A DNA stretch of 64,000 nucleotides from Bifidobacterium cebidarum (GTDB lineage Bacteria; Actinomycetota; Actinomycetes; Actinomycetales; Bifidobacteriaceae), in the NCBI RefSeq assembly GCF_009193305.1, contig NZ_WBVS01000005.1, positions 1-64,000 of the forward strand, in the 5' to 3' direction. Each line of letters opens with the position of its first letter. Within the stretch, counting starts at the first letter, position 1. Below the pieces are notes generated by a model. It made no database searches, was not told the origin of the DNA, and saw only the letters and a program-made list of their open reading frames with translations. Both the position numbers and the translations under genes were made by a program. This document shows, piece after piece, positions 61,462 to 64,000 of the stretch.

Positions 61462-62288
61462 CGGTCTTGTTCTCCCGGAATCGGCAGAATGGCGCTGACC
61501 AGTCGCCGTGTGTATTCCTGCTGTGGATTGTTGAGCACATCCTCAGTTGCGCCGGCTTCCACAATGCGCCCGTGCTGCATCACGATGAGCCGGTCGCACA
61601 GATGCGCGGCGACGCCAAGATTATGGGTCACGAACAGCATGGTGAGGCCGAGACGCTCGCGCAAATCGGCAAGAAGGTCGAGGATCTGCAGCTGCACGGT
61701 CACATCCAATGCCGTGGTCGGCTCATCGCACAGCAGGATGTCCGGCTTGGTGGCGAGCGCGATGGCGATGCCGACGCGCTGGCATTGGCCGCCCGAAAGC
61801 TGGCCAGGGTATCGATCGGCGGCGCGCAATGATGCCGGTAGGCCAAGGCTTATCAAGAGATCTGCAGCTTGGGCTTGCGCCTCTCGGCGTGGTAGATGCT
61901 GGTTATATCGCATCACCTCAGCCACTTGCCTGGCCACTCCGGTCAGCGGATCGAGCGAAGACACCGGGTCCTGGAAAATCATGGCGAGACGCTTGTGCTC
62001 CGAGATTGAGATTGATTCGGAATCGGCAAGCACCACACCTTCGGGCAGCAACCCCATAATCGCCCGCAAGGTCAGGCTTTTGCCGGAGCCGGATTCGCCG
62101 ACAAGTCCCACGGTTTCGCCAGGCTGCACATCGAAGGAGATGCCATCGATCAACGGCCGATTCCCCATGGCCGTTGTGATGCGCAGATCGTTGACGCGGA
62201 TGATGGGCTCATGGCACGAGTCCGCATGACTTCCGGCGGCAGCGCCCGGATGCTCCTGATTGCTGATGATGGAAGCGTCTGCGTTCAT
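61458..62288 (-). CDS. Dipeptide/oligopeptide-type ABC transporter ATPase (DppD-like)
   Basis: A 276-residue ABC ATPase. Seen: Walker A GESGSGKSL near residue 67, MIFQDPVSSLDPLTGVARQVAEVMRYN near 112, signature LSGGQCQRVGIAIALA near 168, Walker B ILLCDEPTTALD and the H-loop FVTHNLGVAAHLCDRLIVMQHGRIVEAG near 223. The signature has a Cys (GGQCQR) where Arg or Gln is common. Start ATG 62288 follows AAGGAGGCAGGT; the open frame extends 106 codons further only because of GC-rich overlap with the permease gene. It overlaps that permease's stop by 4 nt. Confidence 0.9.
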   Translation of the reverse strand: MNADASIISNQEHPGAAAGSHADSCHEPIIRVNDLRITTAMGNRPLIDGISFDVQPGETVGLVGESGSGKSLTLRAIMGLLPEGVVLADSESISISEHKRLAMIFQDPVSSLDPLTGVARQVAEVMRYNQHLPRREAQAQAADLLISLGLPASLRAADRYPGQLSGGQCQRVGIAIALATKPDILLCDEPTTALDVTVQLQILDLLADLRERLGLTMLFVTHNLGVAAHLCDRLIVMQHGRIVEAGATEDVLNNPQQEYTRRLVSAILPIPGEQDR

Positions 62289-63094
62289 ACCTGCCTCCTT
62301 GCGTCGTTGAGGCCGTCGCCGATTAGGGCCAGCGCTATGCCCACCAGCACCACAGCAGTCCCAGGCAACGTGGACACCCACCAGCGGGTGGCGAGGAAGG
62401 ACTGCCCGTCCGCAATCATCGTGCCCCAATCCGGGGTGGGCGGGGTGACGCCGAGACCCAAATAGCCGAGCGTCACAATCGCCACCAGCAACGCCACCAT
62501 GTCGCTGACCAGCACGATCACCGCTTGGGAGAACACGTTCGGCAACATCTGGCGCAGCAGAATGGAGGTGTCCGAGAAACCCATCACGCGAGCGCTTTCC
62601 ACCCACTCCTCCCCCGCGAGCGAGGCCGTGGCGCCTTTAACCGTACGCGCGAAGATGATCCAACCCATAATGAGGAAGGTCAGGAATATGCCGGTGACGC
62701 CGGTACCGGTTACGAACGCCACGACCGCGACCAGCAGGTAGAACGGGAATGCGATCAGCGCATCGGAGAGCAGCGTGATGATGCGGTTCGGCCAACCGCC
62801 GTAGTAGCCGGCGATGAGGCCGGCCGCCGTGCCGATAATGAACGGCAGCAGTTCCACGCCAACCATCAGCGCAAGGTCCACCCGTCCGGCCGCGGCCACG
62901 CGTACCAGCAGGTCGCGGCCGAGCTGGTCGGTGCCAAACGGGTGCACGAATGATGGCGGCTGCAGCATGGAGGAGATGTCTTCCGCCGTTGGGTCGTATG
63001 GGGACAACAGCGGAATAATCAGTACCGCCAGCACGATGGCGGCAAGCAAGGCGACACCGGCCGCCAACGTGCGAGGTAAGTGCAACCGCTTCAT
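62285..63094 (-). CDS. Dipeptide/oligopeptide-type ABC transporter permease (DppC-like)
   Basis: A 269-residue permease with about six helices. Seen: an N-terminal helix AAGVALLAAIVLAVLIIPLLSPYDPTAEDIS, then QPPSFVHPFGTDQLGRDLLVRVAAAGRVDLALM (HPFGTDxLGRD, a hallmark of DppC/OppC) near 48-80, and the EAA loop SLAGEEWVESARVMGFSDTSILLRQMLPNV near residue 158-187. It forms a heterodimer with the DppB-like protein. ATG 63094 overlaps the upstream stop by 4 nt (ATGA). The upstream open frame to 63214 belongs to a shadow of the other permease gene. Confidence 0.92.
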   Translation of the reverse strand: MKRLHLPRTLAAGVALLAAIVLAVLIIPLLSPYDPTAEDISSMLQPPSFVHPFGTDQLGRDLLVRVAAAGRVDLALMVGVELLPFIIGTAAGLIAGYYGGWPNRIITLLSDALIAFPFYLLVAVVAFVTGTGVTGIFLTFLIMGWIIFARTVKGATASLAGEEWVESARVMGFSDTSILLRQMLPNVFSQAVIVLVSDMVALLVAIVTLGYLGLGVTPPTPDWGTMIADGQSFLATRWWVSTLPGTAVVLVGIALALIGDGLNDARRQV

Positions 63095-64000
63095 GCCACT
63101 CCCCCGGCTTCCTGATGCCGTGCTTCGCCGCCAAGTCCGCCGCGCACGCGATAGTCGATGAGTCCGCCGGCAATCTCCACGATTATGGAAATCAGCACCA
63201 CGCCGAGCGCGCAATAGATGGCGATGGCCTGGATGAGCGGGAAATCACGGACGGTGATGGCGCTGAACAGCAGCGATCCCACGCCTTTCAGGCCGAAGAC
63301 CTGCTCGACCACCAACGTGCCGCCGACGAGGAACGAGATCTTCATGCCGTACAGCTGCAGCGCCGGCAGCAACGCATTGCGCAGCACATGGCGACGGATC
63401 ACGCGCTCGGGCAGATGGGCGGCGCGGAGCGTTACCACAAAGTCAGCACCGAGCACTTCCAGGATTCGAGTGCGCAGCGAACGTACGATAAACGGGGTCT
63501 GTGCGAGCGCGATGGTCAGTGATGGCAGGGCCATCGAATACAGCATGCCATCGATGCCGGGCTGCGTGCCGCCGACCGGGAATATTTTGAGTGTCACCGC
63601 AAAAAGCAGCACGAACACCAATCCAACCCAGAATTCCGGCATGCCAAGGGTGATGGTGGGCACGATGCGCACCAATTGATCGACCCATCCGCCTTTGTGG
63701 AGGGCTGCGGTCATGGCCAGCGGCAGGGAAATCGCCACGACCAGCACGGCTGAGCAGCCGATGAGCCATAGGGATACTGGCAGACGACTCAATACCAGCG
63801 CGCGTGAGGATACGTTATAGGCGATGGATTGGCCGGTGTCGCCGGTGGCGAGCAGGGTGCCGATGAACGAGGTGAACTGTTTGCCGATGGATTGGTCGAG
63901 ACCGAGCCGGTGATGCATGTCGGCAATCTGCTCGGGGCGGGCTTTGAGCCCCAACACCATTTGCGCGGGGTCACCAGGCACAAGGCGCACGATGAGGAAC
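63091..64000 (-). CDS. Dipeptide/oligopeptide-type ABC transporter permease (DppB-like), partial
   Basis: The N-terminus lies beyond the right edge; 303 residues are visible, beginning FLIVRLVPGDPAQMVLG. Seen: RLVPGDPA (family hallmark), LGLDQSIGKQFTSFIGTLLATGDTGQSIAYN, LPVSLWLIGCSAVLVVAISLPLAM, MALPSLTIALAQTPFIVRSLRTRILEVLGADFVVTLRAAHLPERVIRRHVLRNALLPALQL with the EAA loop, and a final helix pair. It forms the channel with the DppC-like subunit. A substrate-binding protein gene probably lies just outside the window. Confidence 0.92.
   Translation of the reverse strand, partial: FLIVRLVPGDPAQMVLGLKARPEQIADMHHRLGLDQSIGKQFTSFIGTLLATGDTGQSIAYNVSSRALVLSRLPVSLWLIGCSAVLVVAISLPLAMTAALHKGGWVDQLVRIVPTITLGMPEFWVGLVFVLLFAVTLKIFPVGGTQPGIDGMLYSMALPSLTIALAQTPFIVRSLRTRILEVLGADFVVTLRAAHLPERVIRRHVLRNALLPALQLYGMKISFLVGGTLVVEQVFGLKGVGSLLFSAITVRDFPLIQAIAIYCALGVVLISIIVEIAGGLIDYRVRGGLGGEARHQEAGGVA

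Overview
The window looks like a chromosomal segment of a Bifidobacterium, probably of the longum/breve type. This is inferred from GC-rich codon use in the housekeeping genes, strong GGAGG-type ribosome binding sites, a high-GC actinobacterial gene set (MntH, CydDC-like fusion, sugar-porter MFS, Dpp-type ABC transporter) and a very large, partly AT-rich exopolysaccharide (EPS) region. No rRNA, tRNA, CRISPR array or intact transposase was recognised.

Layout. (1) 1-10954: start of rfbB (dTDP-rhamnose synthesis) on the minus strand, then EPS module A on the plus strand: rhamnosyltransferase-like GT, ugd, GT4, acetyltransferase, WbsX-like protein, GT4, Wzy, Wzx, acyltransferase-3. (2) 11095-20333: a minus-strand sugar operon with a ribose-type ABC importer, DeoR regulator, BtpA/SgcQ protein, M29 peptidase-like protein and FGGY kinase. 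(3) About 21100-21844: a decayed AAA ATPase. (4) 22155-31088: EPS module B on the minus strand (Alg14/Alg13-like GT pair, two GT2, a frameshifted GT4, Wzy, pyruvyl transferase, Wzx, nitroreductase-like protein). (5) 31403-40817: EPS module C on the plus strand, divergent from B (GT4, GT2, GT32-like, EpsG-type Wzy, GT2, pyruvyl transferase, Wzx, acetyltransferase, GT14). (6) 40818-45735: scarred DNA with a perfect 58-bp palindrome, then a frameshifted ligase/polymerase, a low-molecular-weight tyrosine phosphatase and the priming sugar-phosphate transferase. (7) 45908-64000: MFS exporter, two paralogous AbiEi/DUF559-like genes, mntH, a membrane-anchored HNH protein, an aldo/keto reductase, a sugar MFS, a fused CydDC-like exporter and a dipeptide-type ABC operon that leaves the window.

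How it fits together. A, B and C each carry their own flippase (Wzx) and polymerase (Wzy), so up to three repeat-unit pathways could share the single priming transferase at 43957. The first gene of each module is preceded, at a constant 42-46 nt, by the same 21-bp element. It can fold into a small hairpin and contains GGCGGT as in the RfaH-recruiting ops site. I read it as a common leader control element for all three operons.

The most unusual part is 47.5-60.7 kb. Two paralogous genes with an AbiEi-like N-terminus and a probable PD-(D/E)XK-like C-terminus each have a cluster of DnaA-box-like sequences in front, with identical 20-nt spacing of the two gene-proximal boxes. Around them lie several unrelated families of short-unit repeats (19-21 nt), either in tandem or as inverted 3+3 arrays. 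I know of no feature type that explains this combination.
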